From positions 1 through 5,324 of the forward strand of contig JABFVP010000057.1 in assembly GCA_013362725.1 (NCBI GenBank): DNA of 5,324 nucleotides, given 5' to 3'. Numbering within the stretch: the stretch's first letter is position 1; each line of letters starts with the position of its first letter. A program made the position numbers and the translations under genes. The notes beneath the pieces were generated by a model that saw only the letters and a list, made by a program, of their open reading frames with translations, made no database searches and had not been told where the DNA came from. The stretch is from Cupriavidus sp. Lineage in GTDB: Bacteria; Pseudomonadota; Gammaproteobacteria; Burkholderiales; Burkholderiaceae. Of the stretch, positions 1 to 5,315 are shown piece by piece.

Positions 1-1
1 C

Positions 2-97
2 TTCCCGCAGGTGGACCTGCCGCTCGCCGCGCCGGCGCGGGCCGAGCCCGACGCCGTGCCGGCCGGGTCCCGGCGCCCCTTCCACGCGTTCGCCTGA
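2..97 (+). CDS. 3' end of an unidentified plus-strand gene
   Basis: Frame 2 is open from the window edge to a TGA at 95-97, giving a 31-residue C-terminal tail rich in Pro, Ala and Arg that ends in PFHAFA. All 31 sense codons end in G or C, which in this GC-rich genome strongly suggests real coding sequence in this frame. The tail has no recognisable domain and looks like a flexible C-terminus, so no function can be given. It converges on the phospholipase gene, with 17 bp between the two stop codons and no visible terminator hairpin between them. The body of the gene lies outside the window. Confidence 0.6.
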   Translation, partial: FPQVDLPLAAPARAEPDAVPAGSRRPFHAFA

Positions 98-114
98 ACC
101 GGCGCCAGTCCGAC

Positions 115-1182
115 CTACCGCCCCGGCGAGATCCTGTGCACCTGCGCCGTGGCACCGATGCCGCGGCGCGCGAACGCGCCTGCGTTCTCGTTCTCGCCGT
201 AAAAGAAGGTCGGAGTCGGGGCGAGATGCCTCAGGAACGGCTGGAACTCCCGGCTGCCGATGCAGATCTTGGACCGCTCCGACGCCGCGCCCAGCAGCAC
301 CTCCCTGGCCGCGTGATCGGCCCGGTCCATGCCGACGGCGCGCGCGCGCTGGTCGGTCAGGTCATCGTCGACCAGCACGTAGCGCCCCGGCAGCAGGTGC
401 GACAGCATGAAATCGCTCAGCGCTTCCTGGACCGATATCGACAGGCCGAACAGCCGCCTGGGCATGTTGGCGGGATTGATGCCGCCCCAGTCATAGGTGC
501 CGCCCTCGCGATTGCGGCGCGGGTTCACGGTAAACTTGGACGACATCGTTCCGATCGCCATGACATGTACATCGGCGAGCGAGCGCAGCAGGGAATACTG
601 CGCCTCGTGCACGGCCAGCAGGCCCGGCGCATTGGCGTAAAGCCCGCCGTCGACGAACTGGTTGTGGTTGAACGTGTAGCGCGCGAAGTAGGCCGGTGCG
701 GCACTGGTGGCCATCGCGATATCCGCGATGCGGAACTTGTGGTCGCGCTTGAAATTGACGTGGTGCGGCGTCTTGAATATCTGCGGCCGTCCGGTGGAGT
801 AATTAATCGCGGGAATGACTACCCGGTGCGCACACGCCCCTAGCAGGCGTTCGCCGAACAGATGCTCGGCGCAGAGCAGCTCCAGCAGCCGGCGCGAGCC
901 GACCGGCGCGCGCCAGATGCCGGCAAGCGACCAGCGCCGCTGGAAGATCTGCTCGCCGTGCCGCGTCAGCAGGTCGACGATGCGGCTTGCCGGCAGCTCC
1001 AGCGCCAGGGCCAGCGCAATGACGCCACCGATCGAAGTCCCGGCGATCAGGTCGAAGCGGGTGGCGATCGGGGCCGCGATCTCGTCCTCGAAATCAGCAA
1101 GCAACCTGGCCGTGTACAGCCCGCGAAAGCCGCCGCCCGAGAGCGCGAGGATCTGAAACCGGTCAGGAGCCGACTCGTCCAA
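115..1182 (-). CDS. Patatin-like phospholipase, CapV-like (CBASS effector family resemblance)
   Basis: A predicted serine lipid acyl hydrolase of about 355 residues with the full patatin signature. Numbered from the TTG start, the glycine-rich oxyanion-hole motif SGGGFRG is at residues 15-21, the nucleophile elbow GTSIGG at 48-53 (catalytic Ser50), and the Asp of the Ser/Asp dyad is in FVDGG (Asp178). TSAAPAYF just before the dyad Asp is also typical. The segment IFKTPHH and the size of about 350 residues resemble CapV, the phospholipase that CBASS cyclic dinucleotides activate to degrade membrane lipids. That assignment is from memory of the family, not a search. No signal peptide is seen, so it is probably cytoplasmic. 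The frame stays open to an ATG at 1353, with another ATG at 1245. I prefer TTG 1182-1180 because AGGGGGA lies 4 bases upstream, the family homology begins just after it, and the codons upstream lose the strong G/C third-base bias. No cyclase, Cap2 or Cap3 gene is adjacent. It is transcribed alone, divergently from the IclR gene. A metabolic or host-directed patatin remains possible. Confidence 0.9.
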   Translation of the reverse strand: MDESAPDRFQILALSGGGFRGLYTARLLADFEDEIAAPIATRFDLIAGTSIGGVIALALALELPASRIVDLLTRHGEQIFQRRWSLAGIWRAPVGSRRLLELLCAEHLFGERLLGACAHRVVIPAINYSTGRPQIFKTPHHVNFKRDHKFRIADIAMATSAAPAYFARYTFNHNQFVDGGLYANAPGLLAVHEAQYSLLRSLADVHVMAIGTMSSKFTVNPRRNREGGTYDWGGINPANMPRRLFGLSISVQEALSDFMLSHLLPGRYVLVDDDLTDQRARAVGMDRADHAAREVLLGAASERSKICIGSREFQPFLRHLAPTPTFFYGENENAGAFARRGIGATAQVHRISPGR

Positions 1183-1186
1183 GGAT

Positions 1187-1193
1187 TCCCCCT
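1187..1193 (-). promoter_or_regulatory. Ribosome binding site supporting the TTG start of the phospholipase
   Basis: The minus strand reads AGGGGGA, then ATCC, then TTG at 1182-1180. The 4-base spacing is short but workable. It is one of the reasons for choosing TTG over the ATG at 1245-1243, which itself has GGGGGA 9 bases upstream and so remains a serious alternative, adding 21 residues. Confidence 0.45.
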
Positions 1194-1300
1194 GCTGCCG
1201 TATGCACTGTCGTGGCACGGCCGCAAACCTGTGTCGAGGTCGCATCGCATGCAGTCCCCCGAGTGCCATGCGCATCCATACTAGGCGACCGCAGCATCTT

Positions 1301-1328
1301 TTTACAGAAACGTCGCAAACGATGTCAT
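1301..1328 (-). promoter_or_regulatory. Candidate sigma-70 promoter of the phospholipase gene
   Basis: On the minus strand, ATGACA (1328-1323, 5 of 6 to TTGACA) and TGTAAA (1306-1301, 4 of 6 to TATAAT) are separated by 16 bp in the AT-rich part of the intergenic region. This would start transcription near 1294 and leave a leader of about 110 nt before the TTG start. It would exclude the farthest upstream ATG at 1353, which lies upstream of this promoter. A weaker alternative on the same strand is GTGCAA-N17-TCTAAT (1370-1342). Both are pattern matches only. Confidence 0.33.
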
Positions 1329-1492
1329 CTGAATGCAGGCAATTAGACGGCATTTCATTCTGATTTGCACGACGGCACTGTCATGCTCCATCGGGCCCGC
1401 TGCCGCGCGTCGCACCGCGAAGCGAACGCCAGCGCCGGCATGCGGGACCATCCATGCGATGATGGCAACGTCCCGGCCAGCCTAGCCACCCC

Positions 1493-2263
1493 ATGCCCGA
1501 CCGCATCCCACGCTCGTCCCCGGTGCAGCGCGCGCTCTCCATCCTGCGCGCGCTTTCCGATCCGCAGGTGCGGCGCCTGTCCGATGTCGCGCGCGCCACC
1601 GGGCTCGACCCGGCAACGACATCGCGCCTGCTGGAGATGCTGGTCGCGGAAGGATTCGCCACGCGCGATGCCCAGCGGCGCTTCGGCATCGGCGCTGAGG
1701 TTTTCCAGCTTGCCGACGTGGCCCAGCGCCGCGTCGACCTGCGCGCGCTGGCACGGCATAGCCTGGAACGGCTGGTGGAGGAATTCGAGGACACCGCCGT
1801 GCTGACCGAAGCCAGCCGCGGCGAATCGGTCTGCACGCATATCGAGCTGGGCACCTTTGCGATCCGCGCCAACTATGTCGAGGTCGGCACGCGCCGGCCG
1901 CTGGGCGTGGGAGCGGGCAGCATGGCGGTGCTGGCCTGGTTGCCGCCGGCTGAGCGCGCCAGGCGCTTGCATCAGACCGCGCGCCGGCTCGCGAGCTATC
2001 CGCGGCTGGCGCCGGAACTGATCGCCAGTGAAGCCGAAGCCGCGCGCGAGCGCGGCCATGTGATGTTCCTCGACTGGGTGGTCGAGCACATGGGCGGCAT
2101 CGCGGTGCCGATTCTCGACTACGAAGGCCAACCGCTCGGCGCACTCAGCATTGCCGCGTTGAGCGAGCGGCTACGCGCGCGCGAAGCGCGTCTTGCCAGG
2201 CGGCTGAAGGATGAGGCGCGCCGCATCAGCAGCGCCTGGACCCGGCGCGCCGGACCGCGCTAG
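1493..2263 (+). CDS. IclR-family transcriptional regulator
   Basis: A 256-residue DNA-binding regulator of normal IclR length. Residues about 10-72 form the N-terminal winged helix-turn-helix (VQRALSILRAL, then the recognition helix in DPATTSRLLEMLVAEGF). Residues about 85-245 form the C-terminal effector-binding domain, with the family-typical RRPLGVGAGSMAVLA at 135-148 and a late AVPILDYEGQPLGALSIAA stretch. IclR proteins bind palindromic operators as dimers or tetramers and repress or activate genes for catabolism of organic or aromatic acids. The start is firm: an in-frame TGA at 1460-1462 precedes the ATG and there is no other start codon between, although no good Shine-Dalgarno is visible. 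Its stop is 4 bp from the stop of the convergent AtuA operon. Regulation of that operon is a reasonable inference from position. Control of the divergent phospholipase is also possible. The effector is unknown. Confidence 0.95.
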   Translation: MPDRIPRSSPVQRALSILRALSDPQVRRLSDVARATGLDPATTSRLLEMLVAEGFATRDAQRRFGIGAEVFQLADVAQRRVDLRALARHSLERLVEEFEDTAVLTEASRGESVCTHIELGTFAIRANYVEVGTRRPLGVGAGSMAVLAWLPPAERARRLHQTARRLASYPRLAPELIASEAEAARERGHVMFLDWVVEHMGGIAVPILDYEGQPLGALSIAALSERLRAREARLARRLKDEARRISSAWTRRAGPR

Positions 2264-2267
2264 CGCT

Positions 2268-2618
2268 TCAGGCCGGCGGCCCGCGCAGCTGGCCGGCGAG
2301 CGCGTCGGGAATGTCCAGTTCGAAGCGCAGCACCGCGCTCGCCAGCGCCTTGCCGTAATTGTCGAGCGCCACGCTGCGCGATACGCCGCCGCCCAGCGCG
2401 CCGTGCGCGACAAAGTTCAGCACCTGCAGGCCGTCGACGGCATAGCGCTCCACCTCTCCCGTGATCACGCCGCCGAACAGGGTCTTGAACGCCGGCGCGG
2501 TGAGCTGCGCCTTCAGGTAGGGATAGAACGCAGGGTCATAGGCAATCACAGCCGTATTCGAGGTGTTGCCCTTGTCGCCCGACCGGGTATGCGCGACGCG
2601 CCGCAAGCAAACGATCAT
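2268..2618 (-). CDS. Small AtuA-related protein (AtuA ferredoxin-fold-like domain)
   Basis: A 116-residue protein that begins MIVCLRRVAHTRSGDKGNT. The AHTRSGDKGN motif (residues 9-18) is the hallmark of the small domain that accompanies AtuA proteins, either as a C-terminal fusion of about 110 residues or as a separate gene. It continues through an LNFVAHGALGGG stretch (67-78) and SVALDNYGKAL (82-92). Here it is a separate gene directly after the large AtuA protein, 10 bp away. The start ATG is set by GAGGG (2630-2626), 7 bases upstream, which overlaps the stop codon of the upstream gene and suggests translational coupling. The open frame extends farther upstream in the AtuA coding region, but that part is only overlap. 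It is presumably the partner or second subunit of the large AtuA protein. The chemistry is not known to me. Confidence 0.92.
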   Translation of the reverse strand: MIVCLRRVAHTRSGDKGNTSNTAVIAYDPAFYPYLKAQLTAPAFKTLFGGVITGEVERYAVDGLQVLNFVAHGALGGGVSRSVALDNYGKALASAVLRFELDIPDALAGQLRGPPA

Positions 2619-2625
2619 TGGCTGG

Positions 2626-2630
2626 CCCTC
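2626..2630 (-). promoter_or_regulatory. Ribosome binding site of the small AtuA-related gene, inside the upstream stop
   Basis: The minus strand reads TGAGGG, in which the TGA (2631-2629) ends the large AtuA gene and GAGGG (2630-2626) is the Shine-Dalgarno of the next one. Seven bases separate it from ATG 2618-2616. The overlap fixes the start of the small gene and makes coupled translation, hence coordinated amounts of the two proteins, likely. Confidence 0.75.
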
Positions 2631-3990
2631 AGAGAAAGTGGATGCGGGACTCGACCTGCGCGCGCGGCACCAGTGCCGACCACACCCCGATGATCTCGCG
2701 CGTGCGGTCCTGGTGCGGCACGCGCTTGCCGGTCGACGCCAGCCCGCAGACCGCCATGCTGTCGATCTCGCGGCCGACCTTGGCGGCCTCTTCGCGCGTG
2801 CGGGTGCGCGCGGCCACGCGCACGGCAATCTCGTTCGGCTCGCATGGCGGCACCGGCGACGCCGCGCCATGGATGGCGTTGACGCCGAGGAAGTCGATGC
2901 GCAATTCATCCGCCTGCAGCTTGGCCAGCGCAAAGCGCTTTTCCAGGATGACGCGCGCCAGCTGCGCCTTGGCCAGGCAGCCGGGCCCGGCGTAGAAGAA
3001 CATGTCCTCGCCGATAAAGCCCTCGGTACAGCCCAGCGACACCTTCAGCGTGCCGGTGCGCGGCGTGCCGCGCACGCCGCTGATGCGTACCTGGTCCGGC
3101 CCGACCTGCTCAAGCATGGCGGTAGTGAAATCCACCACCACGTCCGGCGTGATATAGCGGGCGGGGTCATGCACCTCGTAGAACATCTGCTCCTTGATCG
3201 TCTGCAGGTCGATGCGGCCGCCGGTGCCAGCGACCTTGCCGATCACCGCATTGCCATCCGCATCGACCTCGGCGATGGGAAACGCCAGGTTCCAGGGCTC
3301 GGGCACATCCTTGTAGCCGGGATCGCCGAAGTACCCGCCCGTTGCCTGCGCGCCGCATTCGAGCAGATGGCCGATGGCGCTGCCGCGCGCCAGCAGGTCC
3401 ACGTCGCGCGCATAGTCCCAGCCAAAGGCGTGGATCATCGGTGCGAGAAACAGCGACGGGTCGGCCACGCGACCTGTCACGACGATTTGCGCGCCCTGCT
3501 CCAGCGCCCTGACGATGGGCAGCGCGCCCTCGTAGGGCTCGGCGGAAATCAGCGTGCCATGCAGCGACGCCACCGGCGCCCCGCTCTCGAGCAGCGCGAG
3601 GTCCTGGTCGCAGATCGTCGGCGTAAGGTCGGTGATGGTGATGGCGGCGATGCGGGGCATCAGCAGCCCCAGTTCCTCGCAGATCTCTGCGATGCGGCGG
3701 GCCGCGCCGAGCGGATGAATCCATCCCTGATTGCTGATGATGCGCGTGCCATTGGCCAGGCAATGCGGCAGCACCGCGCGCATGCGCTCGTCCAGGTAGG
3801 TGTCGTAGCCGGCGAAGGCGGGATCGCGCCGCTTGCGCACTTGCGCCGCCGAGACCGTCGCCTCGGCCATGGTTTCGAAGCACAGGTAGTCGAGCCGGCC
3901 CTGGCGCGCGCTGAGGGCGGCCGGTTCGACGCGGTCGCCCCACCAGCCGGAGCCGGAGCCGACGCGCAGCGTTGTCTTGGTCATTGGCAT
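2629..3990 (-). CDS. AtuA-family protein (DUF1446, acyclic terpene utilisation family), large component
   Basis: A 453-residue cytoplasmic protein of the AtuA core family, named for the acyclic terpene (citronellol/geraniol) utilisation cluster of Pseudomonas; its enzymatic reaction is not established to my knowledge. Family landmarks in order are the N-terminal glycine-rich RVGSGSGWWGDR (9-20), DYLCFETMAE (34-43), SNQGWIHP (86-93), VTGRVADPSLFLAP (171-184), HLLECGAQATGGYFGDPGYKDVP split across 208-230, YEVHDPARYITPDVVVDFT (271-289), and EIAVRVAARTRTREEA near 387-402. It lacks the fused small C-terminal domain, which is encoded by the next gene, so the usual two-domain protein is split here. 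The start is uncertain by two residues: ATG 3990 and ATG 3984 are both in frame and neither has a clear Shine-Dalgarno. It lies 23 bp after the binding-protein gene in the same operon. AtuA relatives occur widely outside terpene pathways, so the substrate is open. Confidence 0.94.
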   Translation of the reverse strand: MPMTKTTLRVGSGSGWWGDRVEPAALSARQGRLDYLCFETMAEATVSAAQVRKRRDPAFAGYDTYLDERMRAVLPHCLANGTRIISNQGWIHPLGAARRIAEICEELGLLMPRIAAITITDLTPTICDQDLALLESGAPVASLHGTLISAEPYEGALPIVRALEQGAQIVVTGRVADPSLFLAPMIHAFGWDYARDVDLLARGSAIGHLLECGAQATGGYFGDPGYKDVPEPWNLAFPIAEVDADGNAVIGKVAGTGGRIDLQTIKEQMFYEVHDPARYITPDVVVDFTTAMLEQVGPDQVRISGVRGTPRTGTLKVSLGCTEGFIGEDMFFYAGPGCLAKAQLARVILEKRFALAKLQADELRIDFLGVNAIHGAASPVPPCEPNEIAVRVAARTRTREEAAKVGREIDSMAVCGLASTGKRVPHQDRTREIIGVWSALVPRAQVESRIHFL

Positions 3991-4013
3991 TGTCAGGAAG
4001 TCGGAGGGCAACC

Positions 4014-4994
4014 TTACAGGGGCTGGATGCCGGCCTGGCGGATCACGCGCGACCACTTGTCGTGGTCAGCGCGGATGATCGCGGCGAAGGCGGCCGGGGT
4101 GTCGCCGCCCGGCATGGCGCCGAGCTGCTCGATGCGCTGGCGCACCGCTGGCTCGGCCAGCACGCCGGCCGCCGCCTTCTGCAGCCGCGCGACGATCTCC
4201 GGGGGCGTGCCGGCCGGCGCGAGCAGGCCGAACCAGGAATTGACCACGTAGCCAGGCAGGCCGGATTCCTGCACCGTCGGCACCTCCGGCAACGCGGGCG
4301 AGCGCTGCGGGCTGGTCACGGCCAGCGCCCGGATCTTGCCCGCCCGGATCTGTGCCAGCGCCGACGGCAGGTTGTCGAACATCAGCTCGACCTGCCCGGC
4401 CAGCAAGTCTGTCATCGCGGGCGCCGCGCCCTTGTACGGCACGTGCTGCATCGTGATGCCGGCCATGCTAACAAGCAGTTCGCCCGACAGGTGCGGCGAG
4501 CCGCCGGTGCTGGTCGACGCGTAGTTGATGCGCCCCGGCGCCTTCCTGGCCAGCGCGATCACGTCCGCGACCGATCGCACCGGCTGCGACGCATTGGTCA
4601 GCAGCACATTGGGCGAATTGGCGACCAGCGTCACCGGCGCGAAGTCCTTGGCCGCGTCGTAGGGCATGCGCGCATACAGGTAGGCGTTGGTCACCTGCGT
4701 GCCAAGCGTACCCATCAGCAGCGTATAGCCGTCGGGCGCGGCGCGCGCCACTGCTTCCGCGCCGAGGTTGCCGCCCGCCCCCGGACGGTTCTCCACCACG
4801 ACACTCTGTCCGAGCACCTCGCCGAGCCGGGCACCGACCACGCGCGCCAGGATATCGGTGGTGCCGCCGGGCGTGAACGGCACCACCAGCCGCAATGGCC
4901 GTGTCGGATATTCCGCAGCGCCTGCCGCATGCGCCCATGGCAGGCAACACACCGCGACCACCAGCGCCAGCCGGCGCAGTCCTTTCGTCCGCAT
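4014..4994 (-). CDS. Bug-family (TctC-like) periplasmic solute-binding protein
   Basis: A 326-residue tripartite tricarboxylate transporter substrate-binding protein of usual Bug length. A Sec signal peptide is evident: basic MRTKGLRR, a hydrophobic core LALVVAVCCLPW, then AHAAGAA before EYPTRP, with cleavage likely after about residue 23-27. The two cysteines do not form a lipobox. The mature protein has the family signatures PFTPGGTTDILAR (39-51), VENRPGAGGNLG (67-78), PDGYTLL (87-93), VPYKGAAPAMTDLLAGQVE, LPEVPTVQESGLPGY and APAGTPPEI. These proteins bind small carboxylated molecules in the periplasm. Many are orphans without TctA/TctB membrane subunits, and none is encoded here. The ATG at 4994 is chosen over the upstream 5030 because GAGGAG lies 6 bases before it and the signal peptide starts exactly there. 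It is first in the operon with the AtuA pair, suggesting that it senses or captures their substrate. Confidence 0.96.
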   Translation of the reverse strand: MRTKGLRRLALVVAVCCLPWAHAAGAAEYPTRPLRLVVPFTPGGTTDILARVVGARLGEVLGQSVVVENRPGAGGNLGAEAVARAAPDGYTLLMGTLGTQVTNAYLYARMPYDAAKDFAPVTLVANSPNVLLTNASQPVRSVADVIALARKAPGRINYASTSTGGSPHLSGELLVSMAGITMQHVPYKGAAPAMTDLLAGQVELMFDNLPSALAQIRAGKIRALAVTSPQRSPALPEVPTVQESGLPGYVVNSWFGLLAPAGTPPEIVARLQKAAAGVLAEPAVRQRIEQLGAMPGGDTPAAFAAIIRADHDKWSRVIRQAGIQPL

Positions 4995-5000
4995 TGCTGT

Positions 5001-5006
5001 CTCCTC
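5001..5006 (-). promoter_or_regulatory. Strong ribosome binding site of the Bug gene
   Basis: GAGGAG on the minus strand, 6 bases from ATG 4994-4992. It decides the start: the longer in-frame version from 5030 would add 12 residues ahead of the signal peptide. Confidence 0.85.
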
Positions 5007-5061
5007 GCACCGCGCCGTCGGCGTCAGCACTGTTTCGCCTGATGAAGGTCTTGTGCGAGCG

Positions 5062-5091
5062 ATGTTAGGCAGCCGGCGGAAACGCCGTCAA
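5062..5091 (-). promoter_or_regulatory. Candidate sigma-70 promoter of the Bug-AtuA operon
   Basis: On the minus strand, TTGACG (5091-5086, 5 of 6 to consensus) and TAACAT (5067-5062, 4 of 6) are 18 bp apart. Transcription would start near 5055, leaving a leader of about 60 nt before ATG 4994. The large palindrome ends only 4 bp upstream of the -35 element, so the promoter is probably controlled from there. Confidence 0.5.
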
Positions 5092-5095
5092 ACTT

Positions 5096-5132
5096 TTGCG
5101 GCGGATTTTCATTGAATGAAAATTCGCCGCAA
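5096..5132. promoter_or_regulatory. 37-bp near-perfect palindrome, likely operator
   Basis: Two 18-bp arms (5096-5113 and 5115-5132) flank a single central base, G5114. They pair at 17 of 18 positions, and the only mismatch is G5104 against T5124. Each arm has a GC-rich outer part (TTGCGGCG) and an AT-rich inner part (ATTTTCATT), so the inner 19 bp, ATTTTCATTGAATGAAAAT, is itself perfectly symmetric. The almost absent loop and the lack of a T tract or converging genes argue against a terminator. The centre lies about 59 bp upstream of the predicted operon start site, which suits an activator or an upstream-bound repressor. An IclR-type dimer or tetramer is a plausible ligand given the nearby regulator gene. 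The product of the divergent gene is another candidate. Confidence 0.75.
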
Positions 5133-5176
5133 CCGAAGCCCAATCGGCCATGACACGCCCTGGCGCCAGACTTCAT

Positions 5177-5202
5177 GCAGGCTTAAAGAGCCTATAAGCT
5201 GC
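5177..5202. repeat. Bulged inverted repeat surrounding a TATAAG hexamer
   Basis: GCAG-g-CTTA (5177-5185) pairs with TAAGCTGC (5195-5202), an 8-bp inverted repeat with one bulged base and a 9-base centre. TATAAG (5193-5198, 5 of 6 to the -10 consensus, plus strand) sits in the right arm. I see no good -35 at the proper distance upstream, so this could be an activator-dependent promoter for the plus-strand gene with its operator over the -10. An overlapping AGGCT-N5-AGCCT (5179-5193) is also present. Function is inferred. Confidence 0.4.
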
Positions 5203-5277
5203 ACTAATCAATCCGGCACGGCAATCTTGACGACAATGATGGCGTTATGACACGCGCCGCGAATCCGCGGGCATTGG

Positions 5278-5294
5278 CATGGCTCCGTGCCATG
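5278..5294 (+). repeat. Small inverted repeat just before the plus-strand ribosome binding site
   Basis: CATGGC (5278-5283) and GCCATG (5289-5294) with a 5-base loop form a 6-bp stem that ends 8 bases before the AAGGAG at 5303-5308. It could fold in the leader RNA or bind a regulator. Nothing more can be said from the sequence. Confidence 0.4.
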
Positions 5295-5315
5295 GTCTTC
5301 ACAAGGAGTTTCCCC

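Larger units (their letters stand above)
1183..1492. other. Divergent intergenic region, phospholipase / iclR
   Basis: About 310 bp between the preferred phospholipase start and the iclR start, with no gene that I can support. Its middle (about 1297-1370) is clearly more AT-rich than the surroundings, as expected for promoter DNA, and it holds the candidate phospholipase promoter. A short inverted repeat AATGC-N13-GCATT (1332-1336 and 1350-1354) and a half-site TTTCATT (1353-1359) are present. The half-site matches the inner arm of the 37-bp palindrome at 5096-5132, but 7 bases can match by chance. I found no clear plus-strand promoter for iclR. Confidence 0.55.
4995..5315. other. Divergent control region between the Bug-AtuA operon and the next plus-strand gene
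   Basis: This stretch of 321 bp shows no gene. It is dense in symmetric sequence. From left to right: a candidate minus-strand promoter (5062-5091), a small inverted repeat CGGCG-GAAA-CGCCG (5074-5087) inside it, the 37-bp palindrome (5096-5132), a bulged inverted repeat around a TATAAG (5177-5202), CCGCG-AATC-CGCGG (5257-5270), and CATGGC-N5-GCCATG (5278-5294) just before the plus-strand Shine-Dalgarno. This looks like a shared regulatory region for two divergent transcripts. Confidence 0.7.

Noticed and set aside
136..843. Plus-strand open frame of 235 codons antisense to the phospholipase
   Set aside because: The minus strand encodes a convincing patatin with catalytic residues, and the antisense translation has no domain.
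1448..1465. CCATC-N8-GATGG just upstream of iclR, considered as an autoregulatory operator
   Set aside because: Only 5-bp arms, no similarity to the large palindrome, and well within chance for this composition.
1355..2144. Minus-strand open frames of 258 and 220 codons antisense to iclR
   Set aside because: The plus strand encodes a complete IclR regulator. These frames are shadows of its codon bias.
2242..2253. Perfect 12-bp palindrome CCGGCGCGCCGG near the iclR stop, considered as a terminator or protein site
   Set aside because: It lies within coding sequence, has no loop or T tract, and is readily produced by codons in GC-rich DNA.
2271..2297. GGCCGGC repeated in the convergent stop region, considered as a bidirectional terminator stem
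   Set aside because: It lies inside the 3' end of the small AtuA-related gene, the centre is long, and there is no T tract on either strand.
2563..4251. Plus-strand open frame of 562 codons antisense to the AtuA gene
   Set aside because: It is the opposite-strand shadow of a clear AtuA gene in GC-rich DNA. Its product is low-complexity, rich in Arg, Ala, His and Gln, with no recognisable domain.
3972..5042. Plus-strand open frame of 356 codons antisense to the Bug gene
   Set aside because: The Bug protein on the minus strand has a complete signal peptide and family motifs. The antisense product is Arg/His/Gln-rich without motifs.
5227..5250. TTGACG followed by TTATGA, considered as a plus-strand promoter
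   Set aside because: The spacing between the hexamers is about 12 bp, too short for sigma-70, and the sequence at the correct 17-bp distance (ACACGC) is not a -10 element.
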